A DNA stretch of 64,000 nt from Bacteroidales bacterium UBA3653 (lineage in GTDB: Bacteria > Bacteroidota > Bacteroidia > Bacteroidales > Paludibacteraceae): contig DFKE01000017.1 of assembly GCA_002373505.1 (NCBI GenBank), positions 124,001 through 188,000 of the forward strand. Direction: 5' to 3'. The first letter of the stretch is position 1. Every line of letters starts with the position of its first letter. The notes below the pieces were generated by a model. It did no database searches. It worked only from the letters and a program-made list of their open reading frames with translations, and had not been told where the DNA came from. Position numbers and translations under genes: made by a program. This document shows positions 49,548 to 58,406 of the stretch, piece by piece.

Positions 49548-49790
49548 TTATAACCTCCTTTCGATACATCTCCATGCTGCATTTGCCAAGCATCTACAAT
49601 ATGTATTTCTAACATTTTGTCCTTGTAAATATTGGCTATTCAGCAAACCTCTATAAATAGCATCAATTACATCTGCTTGGGATAAATGCATATGGACCAT
49701 TTCGTATGCAATAGCGTCCAATATATTAGAATACCCCCGCCAAGTGCCATTTCCATGATATAATGATACTATTCTCTCGATTTCGTCCAT
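49548..49790 (-). CDS. Small hypothetical protein paired with the ART/RES-like gene
   Basis: 80 residues, helical (MDEIERIVSLYHGNGTWRG; LANAAWRCIERRL). It ends one base before the ART/RES-like start and contains that gene's ribosome site. Position and size suit an antitoxin or a chaperone for the next protein, but there is no sequence evidence for this. Confidence 0.55.
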   Translation of the reverse strand: MDEIERIVSLYHGNGTWRGYSNILDAIAYEMVHMHLSQADVIDAIYRGLLNSQYLQGQNVRNTYCRCLANAAWRCIERRL

Positions 49791-49799
49791 AAAAGCATT

Positions 49800-50465
49800 C
49801 TATCTTAATTTTGTTCCACATTCTGGACAGAAGAAAGCACTAGAAGGGATGTCTTCACATCCGCAATGTGGGCATACTAACTTTGTTTCACTGACTTTTA
49901 TTTTGACAGAATCAGGGAGTATTTCTTTTAATCTTTCAGCAAGGGAACCTCTTCCCATAATGGCAATATTTGTAAGACTTGTACAACCATGGAAAACGCA
50001 ATCCTCAACACAAGTCATGCCATTACTAATCGTAATAGATGTCAAGTTAACACATTCCCAGAATGCCCCCATTCCGATATTTGTGACACCGCTACCTATA
50101 GTGGCCACTTTCATATTGCTGCAAGAATCAAATGCCAATTTCTCTATACATGTCACACTATCGGGAATGACAATAGAAGTTAATGCACAACAAAAGCCAA
50201 ACGCCTGTTCACCGATACGCACTACATTGTTACCAATAGCTATAGAAATAAGACTGCTACAATAATAAAATGCAGCATTCCCTATATCATTGACACTATC
50301 AGGGATGATTATTGTGACTATTCCATTGCATCCGTTGAAAGCTTTTTCTCCGATTCGCTGTACGCTATTGGGGATAATATACGTTCCCTTGAAATCTTTT
50401 GGGCAACGCACTAAGGTCCTATGGTCATCGGAGAACTCTACTCCATATTTATCAATATATGCCAT
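49800..50465 (-). CDS. BspA-type leucine-rich-repeat protein with C-terminal zinc ribbon
   Basis: 221 residues. Six LRR_5-type repeats (IGEKAFNGCNGIVTIIIPDSV and similar, each about 23 residues), then a zinc ribbon CPHC-x-CEDIP-x-CPEC at the end. No signal peptide, so unlike surface BspA proteins this one should stay in the cytoplasm. A protein-binding adaptor of the operon, fitting the other zinc-ribbon members. Confidence 0.75.
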   Translation of the reverse strand: MAYIDKYGVEFSDDHRTLVRCPKDFKGTYIIPNSVQRIGEKAFNGCNGIVTIIIPDSVNDIGNAAFYYCSSLISIAIGNNVVRIGEQAFGFCCALTSIVIPDSVTCIEKLAFDSCSNMKVATIGSGVTNIGMGAFWECVNLTSITISNGMTCVEDCVFHGCTSLTNIAIMGRGSLAERLKEILPDSVKIKVSETKLVCPHCGCEDIPSSAFFCPECGTKLR

Positions 50466-50470
50466 ATATA

Positions 50471-50812
50471 TTATCTTGTAGAAACTATTTTTTCATCTTT
50501 CGCGGTTTGATCATATATCAACCGCATCTTTGATAAAACCAAAAGAGAGGCTGGTCTGTAAATAGATTTGATGAATTGTGGCGGACTTTTTCTCATTTGG
50601 GCATTATCACGAGTATTTTGTTTTACAAAATCGCATACCAAGCGGAATCTATTAAATCCATCAGGTAAGTTGTTGCATTCAGATTCATATAATTGTCTTA
50701 CTTCGACAAAAAACTCATTAGTAGCAATCATATTATAACCTAATATTACACTTTCTATATCAGACGATTTGATCAATTGCTCAATACTATCAAATTCATC
50801 TTGTTTTGTCAT
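50471..50812 (-). CDS. Hypothetical helical protein
   Basis: 113 residues, acidic N-terminus and basic C-terminus (MTKQDEFDSIEQLIKSSDIE; VLSKMRLIYDQTAKDEKIVS). No known family or motif. In operon with five-base spacing to the next gene. Confidence 0.5.
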   Translation of the reverse strand: MTKQDEFDSIEQLIKSSDIESVILGYNMIATNEFFVEVRQLYESECNNLPDGFNRFRLVCDFVKQNTRDNAQMRKSPPQFIKSIYRPASLLVLSKMRLIYDQTAKDEKIVSTR

Positions 50813-50842
50813 GTCATAGCCTCTGTTTTTGATACATACATG

Positions 50843-51385
50843 TTATTGTAACAACTCATAGACGGAACGACCTTTGACTTTTATAAAAAGGCAAATAATC
50901 GTAACAATCAATACGCCTAATGGGTATAATGAACCAGCTGCTACCGTTTGGAAGATACCATTTAAAGCAAAGATAATTGCGATTATATTTGCAATAATTG
51001 TTGCCGCAATATATATGTAGAAAGTCACTCTTTTCTTGTTATACCATAGGCAGCCAAGTAAGATGCCGGAAATAAAGGCTCCGATTGTATATGTCAGCAT
51101 TGCATCGTATACCATCTCATAACTATATACAGACGCATTCAAATTCCTGGCAGCTGCCTTGTAATCACTATATGCTTCTGGACATACTATTGTAAAACTA
51201 ATCGCCATAAATACATAAATAGCAATGAGAACTCCAAATATGATAGTCGCATATTTAGGATACTCTCCGATTCCCTTTGTCTCTTTTGAAATCATGCTAT
51301 CCTCCATAGTGAACGGATAACCACACTTAGAGCAGAACTTGGCTTCATCGGGGTTCTTTTCCCCACATTTGGTACAATATTTCAT
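50843..51385 (-). CDS. Zinc-ribbon membrane protein
   Basis: 180 residues. N-terminal zinc ribbon CTKCGEKNP...CSKCGYPF (residues 4-25) on the cytoplasmic side, then four hydrophobic segments (YATIIFGVLIAIYVFMAI; LTYTIGAFISGILLGCLW; FYIYIAATIIANIIAIIF; LYPLGVLIVTIICLFI). A zinc-ribbon-headed membrane protein could anchor the GTPases or their cargo at the membrane. That is inference. Confidence 0.7.
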   Translation of the reverse strand: MKYCTKCGEKNPDEAKFCSKCGYPFTMEDSMISKETKGIGEYPKYATIIFGVLIAIYVFMAISFTIVCPEAYSDYKAAARNLNASVYSYEMVYDAMLTYTIGAFISGILLGCLWYNKKRVTFYIYIAATIIANIIAIIFALNGIFQTVAAGSLYPLGVLIVTIICLFIKVKGRSVYELLQ

Positions 51386-51399
51386 GATTGAGAATTATT

Positions 51400-51780
51400 T
51401 TAATTTACTATGACTTTTGCCGGAATGATTACTTGCCTACCTATGGCAATCCCCATTCTGACGAAAGATTGGATAGGTGTGCCATCCTCAACCATAGAGA
51501 ACGGAACAGGGGTGTGACGACGAGAGTTGAAAACGGGTTCGTTGATGATAGGCGAGCAACCCTTGGTGAGGCTGAGCGTTGTAATGATTTGTTCAGAGAA
51601 ATCTTCCGCTAAGTCTCTTATTTCTCCTTCCGGCATTTGTTTTGCCATTTGGTCATACATCTTTACCAACTCTGCTAATTTGCGGCACAAGACAACAAAC
51701 TCATCTGGAGATGATGCTTGTATTCTCCGATAGCGCGGAGATGTGCATAATTTACCGTTGTATTCGTTATTTTTGCTCAT
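51400..51780 (-). CDS. Hypothetical protein next to the dynamin-like GTPase
   Basis: 126 residues, unknown. Helical (EFVVLCRKLAELVKMYDQMAKQMPEGE in outline), then a hydrophobic end (GIAIGRQVIIPAKVIVN). It starts seven bases after the GTPase stop. Confidence 0.5.
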   Translation of the reverse strand: MSKNNEYNGKLCTSPRYRRIQASSPDEFVVLCRKLAELVKMYDQMAKQMPEGEIRDLAEDFSEQIITTLSLTKGCSPIINEPVFNSRRHTPVPFSMVEDGTPIQSFVRMGIAIGRQVIIPAKVIVN

Positions 51781-51786
51781 AGTCTG

Positions 51787-53427
51787 TTATAATTTTCCAT
51801 ACGTACCGGCTGCGTAGGATGCCACTTCTTGCATTTGCGGATCTGCATAGCGCATTGATTTGCTCTGCCAGAACATCTGACGATTCATCTTTTGTTCATC
51901 GGACAGTTGCGGCTTAGAGCCATACATGCCAAAGAGGTTGCATAGTTCCTCGTAGTACGTACCAAATGCATCTTTCATTCGGAGGACTACTTGCAGCATC
52001 TTATAATCCGTGTTCGTTTGTTCAATCTCAATCATCAATTGTTCCAACGGAAGGACCAATTGAGTCATAATCGCTTTTTCGATCCGCTCAATCTCTGCTG
52101 AGGACTTGATGTTACTTCGGATAAATGCTGTCAGTTCGGCAGCTGACGAAGCGTCATTCGGACGAATATTTTTATCTATGAGTTTAATCCATTCCTCTGA
52201 CTTCTTTGCAGAGCGTTGAAGAGTATAGAGTGCGTCATTGCGGATGAGCAACAGAATCTTATTCAGTTGTGAAAGCAGCACGGTACATTTGATGGCTTTA
52301 GCACGTGCGAAGAACTGATTCTTAAGAATATCTCTCACTTTGTCAAAATTGGATAGTTGAAGGAGTTCTTGCGTTGCCTTATCTGCTGACTCAGCTTTAT
52401 ACAAGGTTTTGATAATTGCCCGAAATACACTCCAAGGAATATCTCCTTTCATTTGACGACGAATAGAGATATCCAATAAATTTGGGCATTTCTTAACAAG
52501 AGCAGAATCATACTTACCATCCCATGCATCTTGCATCTTAGACAGATAGGCATCAAATATATCTTGCGGAATCGTTTGAAGTTGTGAACGCCATTGACCG
52601 AAATGTGCAGAATGTTTTTGTACTGCCTCATATAATGCCGCAGATACCGGCATGACACCACTTAATTGCTCTTTCAGACTATCGGCTACATACTCCGCTT
52701 GGCTTTGACTGTTGTACAAGGTTGCTTCTTCCTCGTCAATACGGGAAATGATGCCGATTGCATTTAACGCAGAAGCCCCATCGCAAGCTTGTTGGAAATT
52801 ATCAAGGAATTGTTTGTTGTCTTGATTCGCCACTGCGCCAACCAGGTAGATTACTGCATCAGCTTTTTTGACTAAGTCTTGCGTTTGTTCGCTATGTTCC
52901 TTGCGAAGTTCTTGCAGGTCTTTGATACCAAACGCACTCTCTGCGGCTCCTTGATGTTCATCTACTACGGCTCCTGTACCCGGAGTATCAACAAGGTCTA
53001 TTTCTTTAAGGATGGGGTTCTCTAATGCTCGCTCAAAATAGAGGATACCTTTGCTGAGTGCCATAGTACGTGCATCATTTCCTTGAAAGGTATCCATAAA
53101 CGCTTGGCTTTCGTACACTTCCCGACCATCTTTATAAACGACTTTTACTGGTTTTTTAGGATCAGCCGGTTTGCCATAAACGAAGTAGTTGATAGTGGCT
53201 GTCGTCTCAGAAGTACCAACTAATGCCAATTTCTCGCCAAGTAGTGTGTTGATGAATGTACTCTTACCCGCTTTGACACGACCACCAACCGCTAAGGTGC
53301 ATTTGGTGTGCACTTTGGATTTAAGCGTATTGATTTGATCCAGCCATAGGGTGGAGTTTGGCAAGTCGCGGATGATATCCGTACTGCGGTTTAATATGTC
53401 CAGCGTTCGCTCTTCTATGGGGTTCAT
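51787..53427 (-). CDS. Dynamin-like GTPase (second of two)
   Basis: 546 residues. GTPase domain with P-loop GGRVKAGKST (48-57), switch I-like SETTATINYFV, and DTPGTGAVVDEHQ (147-159). The rest is helical (residues 250-546), as in bacterial dynamin-like proteins. No clear N/TKxD motif (SRID near 228 stands in its place). Start overlaps the Hsp70-like stop by ATGA, so all three core genes are co-translated. Expected to work on membranes or to form a pair with the 54668 protein. Confidence 0.8.
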   Translation of the reverse strand: MNPIEERTLDILNRSTDIIRDLPNSTLWLDQINTLKSKVHTKCTLAVGGRVKAGKSTFINTLLGEKLALVGTSETTATINYFVYGKPADPKKPVKVVYKDGREVYESQAFMDTFQGNDARTMALSKGILYFERALENPILKEIDLVDTPGTGAVVDEHQGAAESAFGIKDLQELRKEHSEQTQDLVKKADAVIYLVGAVANQDNKQFLDNFQQACDGASALNAIGIISRIDEEEATLYNSQSQAEYVADSLKEQLSGVMPVSAALYEAVQKHSAHFGQWRSQLQTIPQDIFDAYLSKMQDAWDGKYDSALVKKCPNLLDISIRRQMKGDIPWSVFRAIIKTLYKAESADKATQELLQLSNFDKVRDILKNQFFARAKAIKCTVLLSQLNKILLLIRNDALYTLQRSAKKSEEWIKLIDKNIRPNDASSAAELTAFIRSNIKSSAEIERIEKAIMTQLVLPLEQLMIEIEQTNTDYKMLQVVLRMKDAFGTYYEELCNLFGMYGSKPQLSDEQKMNRQMFWQSKSMRYADPQMQEVASYAAGTYGKL

Positions 53428-54671
53428 GGCTTATAGGAATAATTAGGTTTGCCACAATACATACATACTTTGTGAGAGGTCAGTATCTTGTGTCCACAAT
53501 AGATACAATAGCACTCTTTGGGCTCTTCTTTCTTCGGTTTAATAACAATATCTACCGAATACATGGCACCGACAGCAACGGCGATGTCATAATTGCCGGT
53601 GGTGATTAGTTTGACACTATTACCAAGGATGCTCTGCATCTTGGTTTTAACTAATGGTAAATTGGAACTACCACCAATAAGTACAGCGTGAGTGATGGGA
53701 AGATTGTTTTGCTTAATTTCATCGAGAACAACTTTCACTTTGGCGATAGTTCTCTCCACAATCGGCTCTACGATGCGATTGAAGTCTTTTTCATTGAATG
53801 GGCGACGAATACGACCAATACCCGGAATGTACTCGCTGATCTCATCGCTTATAAAGCCTTTACTCAATTGCTCTTTTAGACGACGGCAACGATACATAAA
53901 TGCGATATCCAGTTCATTAGGATTTGCTGATACCTCACGATTTTTGGTTGCTTTAGTGTATTTGTTCCAATCGTCATAAAGTGCTTTATCTATATCGTCT
54001 CCGCCACAATGTGCATCTCCTTGAGGTAGTACCGGCATGTGCGGTTGACCATCAGAATCAATTTGAAGATAAGTCACATCAAACGTACCTGCGCCAAAGT
54101 CATATACCAGAAGACCTTTGCAAGTAGCAGGAATGAGTTTTGCTTTTAACGCATAGATGGCTGCGGCATTGGGTTCTTCTAATAGTTTTACTTTCTTAAA
54201 CCCAGCCAAAGCGGCTGCATGTTTTAATATCTCTTTCTTCCATTCCTCGAACTCAACAGGATGTGTCAGAACTACTTGGTCTATCTTACCCTCTAAAGGC
54301 ACAGAGATTTCTACTTCATCTTTGATCTTCTTGAGAATTATAGCAATCAAGTCTGCATCTGAGTACGATTTCTCAGGACGTCTCCATATTTGTCCCTGGT
54401 GGATATGTGTTTTGATGCTTGTGAAGAAATTGCACAACTGCATTTCTCGTTCTTCTTCGGATAAAGAAGCATCAATGGATAAATTCTCCAATTGCGTATA
54501 TGGTCCACTGCCGACAAAAGCTTTCCCTGAATTAGAGAAAGCAATAACGGAAGGCAATTTCTCGCTTCCGGTATCCTTGAACCGTATTGCCTCGGGTTTC
54601 CCGGTATTGGGATTGATCCACGAAGCAGAACAAAAACTTGTTCCGAAATCTATTCCGATGGTAACACTCAT
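53424..54671 (-). CDS. Hsp70 ATPase-domain protein with C-terminal zinc ribbon
   Basis: 415 residues. A complete actin/Hsp70 nucleotide-binding domain: TIGIDFGTSFCSA, VVLTHPVEFEEW, EEPNAAAIYALKAK, VYDFGAGTFDVTYLQ, and AVLIGGSSNLPLVK. There is no substrate-binding domain or lid. Instead the protein ends in a zinc ribbon (CYCIYCGHK and CMYCGKPN, last 28 residues). It thus resembles an ATPase switch rather than a chaperone. Overlaps both GTPase neighbours by four bases, which argues for a fixed complex. Confidence 0.85.
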   Translation of the reverse strand: MSVTIGIDFGTSFCSASWINPNTGKPEAIRFKDTGSEKLPSVIAFSNSGKAFVGSGPYTQLENLSIDASLSEEEREMQLCNFFTSIKTHIHQGQIWRRPEKSYSDADLIAIILKKIKDEVEISVPLEGKIDQVVLTHPVEFEEWKKEILKHAAALAGFKKVKLLEEPNAAAIYALKAKLIPATCKGLLVYDFGAGTFDVTYLQIDSDGQPHMPVLPQGDAHCGGDDIDKALYDDWNKYTKATKNREVSANPNELDIAFMYRCRRLKEQLSKGFISDEISEYIPGIGRIRRPFNEKDFNRIVEPIVERTIAKVKVVLDEIKQNNLPITHAVLIGGSSNLPLVKTKMQSILGNSVKLITTGNYDIAVAVGAMYSVDIVIKPKKEEPKECYCIYCGHKILTSHKVCMYCGKPNYSYKP

Positions 54672-56563
54672 AATGCTTTATTTTGTTCTAATTGCGATAA
54701 GATGGCTTTTGCTTGCTGCAAGCCGGTTACAATGGGTTTCCATTGCTGTTGCAGCTGCGTTATCTCTGTCTGTTTCCGTTTGCGTTTCTCGGCATCTGCT
54801 TGGATTTGTTCTTCAATTAAGTGCAATTGACGCTCATTGTTTTCTTTATGCTGCTCATAGATTTGCCCCATCGCTTTTTGCGCATTGTTTTGCAAATCTT
54901 CTTCAGCTTCTTGCAAACGAGTTAAGCCATCTGACTGTGGTTTTACGAGGAACTCATCGTGAATCTGCGAGAACGTTTTATTAAGATGCTCTTTTAGTTG
55001 TATCTTGTATTGTTTAAGTTCCGAGTCACGATGAGTAACAACTCCAGCTCCTATTCCAAACAAAGCTGCTATACCTAAGGCTAACGGCGCGGCTATAAAG
55101 AAAGTTAGTGGCAATGCAAGAGCAGTCGTAATAAAGGCTCCGGAAAAATAACTATTTCTGCCGGAAGAGATTCGCTCTGCAAGAGTCTTGGTCTTCATTT
55201 GGAAACTTTCAACGGCGACATAAGAACCGGTTTCTGCAATACCATACAGATGAGCGTTGTATACTGCTAGTACAGATTCTATTTGTTCGGCACAATTCTC
55301 CACCATATCTTTCCAAGCCTTACCATAAGAATCAGAAAGCCGTGCTCCCATATTAGATGATAGGCTTTTTGCTGCATCAAGCGAAGAAAGATTGTCAATT
55401 TCAGCAGCCATGTTCTTGTATATATGATGCGTTTGGCTAAAGAGACTACGCGCTTCGTTCTCTAAGCCTCTAATAGGTTGCTTGATGGCATCATTGATCT
55501 CACGAATCTTGATTCCGTTTGTCCCCCAATCACGCATAAACTCCTGTTGTTTAGCAAATTTCTTGTCTGCCATCTCCTGAGCGACAGAAGGCTGAGAAGT
55601 TACAGCTGTATGTAACTCCGCAAGGGCTTGCATAGCACGACTATTATAGTTATTCAAGGCATTGTATACCTGTGCGTTGATTTCAAAGCCAATGGTGTTG
55701 TAAATCATCTTGAGTAATGCCTCCTTGATATCCTCGAAGCGACTCATCTCCAAGAGCAGTTCATCTTTCTCTTTCGTAGCATCAAACAAAAGCGTACTGG
55801 AGATGGGCAAAATATCTATCTTGCGTGTAGCCGTCTGCGAAGCCAAAGGAGCAAGGATCTCCATATCGCGGCTAATCATAGTCTGGATAACACCTTCATC
55901 GTAGTTGTCCATCTTGGTCATCACAAACATTATCTGCTTGGTGACTTTTAGGGCGTTGGCGATAAACTCTTGTTCTGCTTTGACGATAGGATTCTTCGGA
56001 TCAATAATGAAAATAACAGCAGCGGCTTTCTTGAGATAGTTACGCGTTATCTGCTCGTGGGCTGCATATACTGCTCCAATACCCGGAGTATCCACCAATG
56101 CTATTGATTTTGGCAGATTGGGTAGTGGATGTTTAACCTCAATATAGTCCAACTGGTGATTGCGGAAGATAGGTTCTCCGTACATATCTGCATCTACCTG
56201 CGATCCATAACGCGACAACTCCTTCCGCGAAATCTGTTGGCGTGTTCCATCTGTGAAGACGAGATTATATTCCTCTTTGTTACTATTGATGATTCGGCAT
56301 ACTTGCGATGTGGCTACTTGCGTGTTGGTTGGCAGAATCTCCTCGCCCATGAGCGCGTTGATAAAGGACGATTTACCTTTCTTAACCTCACCGCATACTA
56401 CAACATCATACTGCTCCTGATGAATCAAACTTCCAGCTGCACGTACGGAAGCATCAGGAGAAGGAAGCAATGCGTTTGTGCCGTGTTGAGAGATTTTCGC
56501 ATAGATGTCTTGTAAAAGGCGCCTTACCGAATAGGTCTGTTGTTCAATTTCCGAATACTTCAT
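54668..56563 (-). CDS. Dynamin-like GTPase (first of two) with membrane-inserting segment
   Basis: 631 residues. P-loop GEVKKGKSSF (58-67), DTPGIGAVYAAHEQ (158-171) and TKMD near 215-218 give a full GTPase set. A hydrophobic stretch near 485-507 (FFIAAPLALGIAALFGIGAG) acts like the membrane paddle of bacterial dynamins. The long C-terminal helix is coiled-coil-like. Two such GTPases in one operon commonly form heteromers on membranes. Confidence 0.88.
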   Translation of the reverse strand: MKYSEIEQQTYSVRRLLQDIYAKISQHGTNALLPSPDASVRAAGSLIHQEQYDVVVCGEVKKGKSSFINALMGEEILPTNTQVATSQVCRIINSNKEEYNLVFTDGTRQQISRKELSRYGSQVDADMYGEPIFRNHQLDYIEVKHPLPNLPKSIALVDTPGIGAVYAAHEQITRNYLKKAAAVIFIIDPKNPIVKAEQEFIANALKVTKQIMFVMTKMDNYDEGVIQTMISRDMEILAPLASQTATRKIDILPISSTLLFDATKEKDELLLEMSRFEDIKEALLKMIYNTIGFEINAQVYNALNNYNSRAMQALAELHTAVTSQPSVAQEMADKKFAKQQEFMRDWGTNGIKIREINDAIKQPIRGLENEARSLFSQTHHIYKNMAAEIDNLSSLDAAKSLSSNMGARLSDSYGKAWKDMVENCAEQIESVLAVYNAHLYGIAETGSYVAVESFQMKTKTLAERISSGRNSYFSGAFITTALALPLTFFIAAPLALGIAALFGIGAGVVTHRDSELKQYKIQLKEHLNKTFSQIHDEFLVKPQSDGLTRLQEAEEDLQNNAQKAMGQIYEQHKENNERQLHLIEEQIQADAEKRKRKQTEITQLQQQWKPIVTGLQQAKAILSQLEQNKAL

Positions 56564-56566
56564 ATC

Positions 56567-57664
56567 TTAAAAGAATAAAGGGCTAAATAAATCATTCATT
56601 CCATCTAAATCCAAGTTATCACTATCCATGTCATTGGATGCAAAATGATGGTCAAAATTGTCGTATGCATCATCCATGTGATCAAAGAGATGCTGGTAAT
56701 TCAACGGCGAATGCAAATCGGTCAGTTGATGATCAAAATAGTCATCAAAACGCGGTAGCATATTATCCGTGAATATATCGTAAGGGATGTTGGCAATGTA
56801 AGGAATATGACCAGAAGCATAGTCAAAGTTAATCATCTCCGGATTAACCATCACGCCGGCGTACGAAACTTGCGGTGCCATGTCGGTTGCGACCATCATG
56901 CATGAAGAATCATGCCATGCATCAAGGAATTGCGCCATCGGATATGAACGAGCCACGTCTCCTGTTCCAGGATCAGTGATAAGGACGCGGATGTCGTTGG
57001 GGTTAGTTGTATCAATACCGGTTACTATGAGAGCGTGATTGGCTTGCTCGCCGAAGAGATCATTGAAAAATGAAGGTCTCCATAATTCATCGGCATCTAC
57101 GCCTACGATTACTTTGTGCCCTTGTGCCAATTCGGCTGCTAAGTCATAGACCGTGGCGTGATATTTGGTATGTGTGCCGACACCATGATCTTCTAACAGC
57201 ATTCCTACAAGGGAAGGGGTGCTTCCTTGTCCCGGCACATAATATCCTTTGCCGGTAGCCTCTGCAGTAAGTATCTCCTCAGGAATGTCCATTCCGAAAG
57301 AATGCAAGATAATCTGCTGCGACTTGATGGCGCAAGTATCGCTTTGGTGTTGGATGACATCGTGACTTGACATGTCTGGGAAAGGAGTCACATCGCCAAT
57401 GATAGAATCTGTATGCATATCAGCGTTAAAATAATGGTTGTCCATAAAATCCATCGCCATTTCACCGGCAAGGAGTTCGTCTCCCACGGGAAATGTGTCG
57501 TTATCTGCGATGGGCAAAGAGGCTACATCGGACAAAATACTATCGAATCCCGGTTGGCTCATAACGGAATTAACAATCTCTTGCTCTTGGTCAGAGAGAG
57601 TCTTGCCTTCCATGTAAGCCCCCATCAATTCTGCTACTTCCGGTGTGATGTTCATTTTGCTCAT
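56567..57664 (-). CDS. C39-like papain-fold protein with anti-sigma-like N-terminus
   Basis: 365 residues. Residues 1-50 (LMGAYMEGKTLSDQEQEIV) resemble the short N-terminal stretch of anti-sigma factors that follow ECF sigma genes. Residues 100-255 form a C39-like peptidase: SDTCAIKSQQIIL (C111), NHALIVTGID (H210) and TDPGTG (D231), the expected C-H-D triad. The C-terminal 100 residues are acidic and Asp/His-rich (DDYFDHQLTD, DNFDHHFAS). A role as anti-sigma whose peptidase acts on itself or on a bacteriocin-like peptide is possible. The start overlaps the sigma gene by ATGA. Confidence 0.7.
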   Translation of the reverse strand: MSKMNITPEVAELMGAYMEGKTLSDQEQEIVNSVMSQPGFDSILSDVASLPIADNDTFPVGDELLAGEMAMDFMDNHYFNADMHTDSIIGDVTPFPDMSSHDVIQHQSDTCAIKSQQIILHSFGMDIPEEILTAEATGKGYYVPGQGSTPSLVGMLLEDHGVGTHTKYHATVYDLAAELAQGHKVIVGVDADELWRPSFFNDLFGEQANHALIVTGIDTTNPNDIRVLITDPGTGDVARSYPMAQFLDAWHDSSCMMVATDMAPQVSYAGVMVNPEMINFDYASGHIPYIANIPYDIFTDNMLPRFDDYFDHQLTDLHSPLNYQHLFDHMDDAYDNFDHHFASNDMDSDNLDLDGMNDLFSPLFF

Positions 57665-58260
57665 ACTAAACCCTCCTTCTTTAACGCAGTAATAAATTGT
57701 TTTTTCGCTAACAAATGCTTGTTGTAGAAATTATCCATCGTCATTCCGAGTCGTTCTGCTGTTTCTTCGTTCGAGCACCCTTCGAGATACTTGATACGGA
57801 TTAATTCGCAGTATCTAACGTTCGGCATCATCTGCAACACTAACTCCAAATCACTGCGGTCAAAAATTCCATTTTCAGGTAGAGAGTCAGCAATCTGGGT
57901 AAATCTATCACCATCATCCAAAGAATCTTCAAAAAATTCACCTTTTTTCTTGAAAAGTTGATGGCAATAGGAATGCGCGACAATCTTAAGCCAATTCGTG
58001 AGTGAACAGCGAAAGGAGAAATTCTGCATGTACGAACGCTGAGTTGCCGGATTCGGTAACATGAGATATAAATAAATCTCATTGATAAATTCTATGCAGT
58101 TTTCGCAATCCGTGTAGTACTTATCAAAACATGCCTTGAAAAGAGGATAGCATTTACGATAGAAATATGCCTCTGTTAATGCTCGATCACGTGCTAATAA
58201 TGCCGCTACTATTTCGCGGTCTGTCATGGAATTAATATTAGATTTTTCAAGATATGACAT
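57661..58260 (-). CDS. ECF-type RNA polymerase sigma factor
   Basis: 199 residues from ATG 58260. The promoter at 58283 excludes a longer start. Region 2 (YFYRKCYPLFKACFDKYY, then FINEIYLYLML and RCSLTNWLKIVAHSYCHQLF) and region 4 (YCELIRIKYLEGCSNEETAERLGMTMDNFYNKHLLAKKQF in outline) are both recognisable. First gene of the 11.5-kb operon. It probably controls its own operon or targets elsewhere. Confidence 0.85.
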   Translation of the reverse strand: MSYLEKSNINSMTDREIVAALLARDRALTEAYFYRKCYPLFKACFDKYYTDCENCIEFINEIYLYLMLPNPATQRSYMQNFSFRCSLTNWLKIVAHSYCHQLFKKKGEFFEDSLDDGDRFTQIADSLPENGIFDRSDLELVLQMMPNVRYCELIRIKYLEGCSNEETAERLGMTMDNFYNKHLLAKKQFITALKKEGLV

Positions 58261-58282
58261 AGGTGTACACTTATTCCACTTG

Positions 58283-58314
58283 CAAAGGTACAACTTTTTT
58301 CTGACATACGCAAA
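58283..58314 (-). promoter_or_regulatory. Promoter of the sigma-factor operon
   Basis: Minus strand TTTG (58311-58314), 20 bases, TACCTTTG (58283-58290), near consensus for the housekeeping sigma. Leader about 15 bases. Confidence 0.85.
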
Positions 58315-58406
58315 TTTGAGTACAATTTTAAATTAAATTGAGAAAATAATATAAACCGATCTTCAAAGGAACAGCTGCAAAAAGTAACCTTTGGATGAGG
58401 ATTTTA

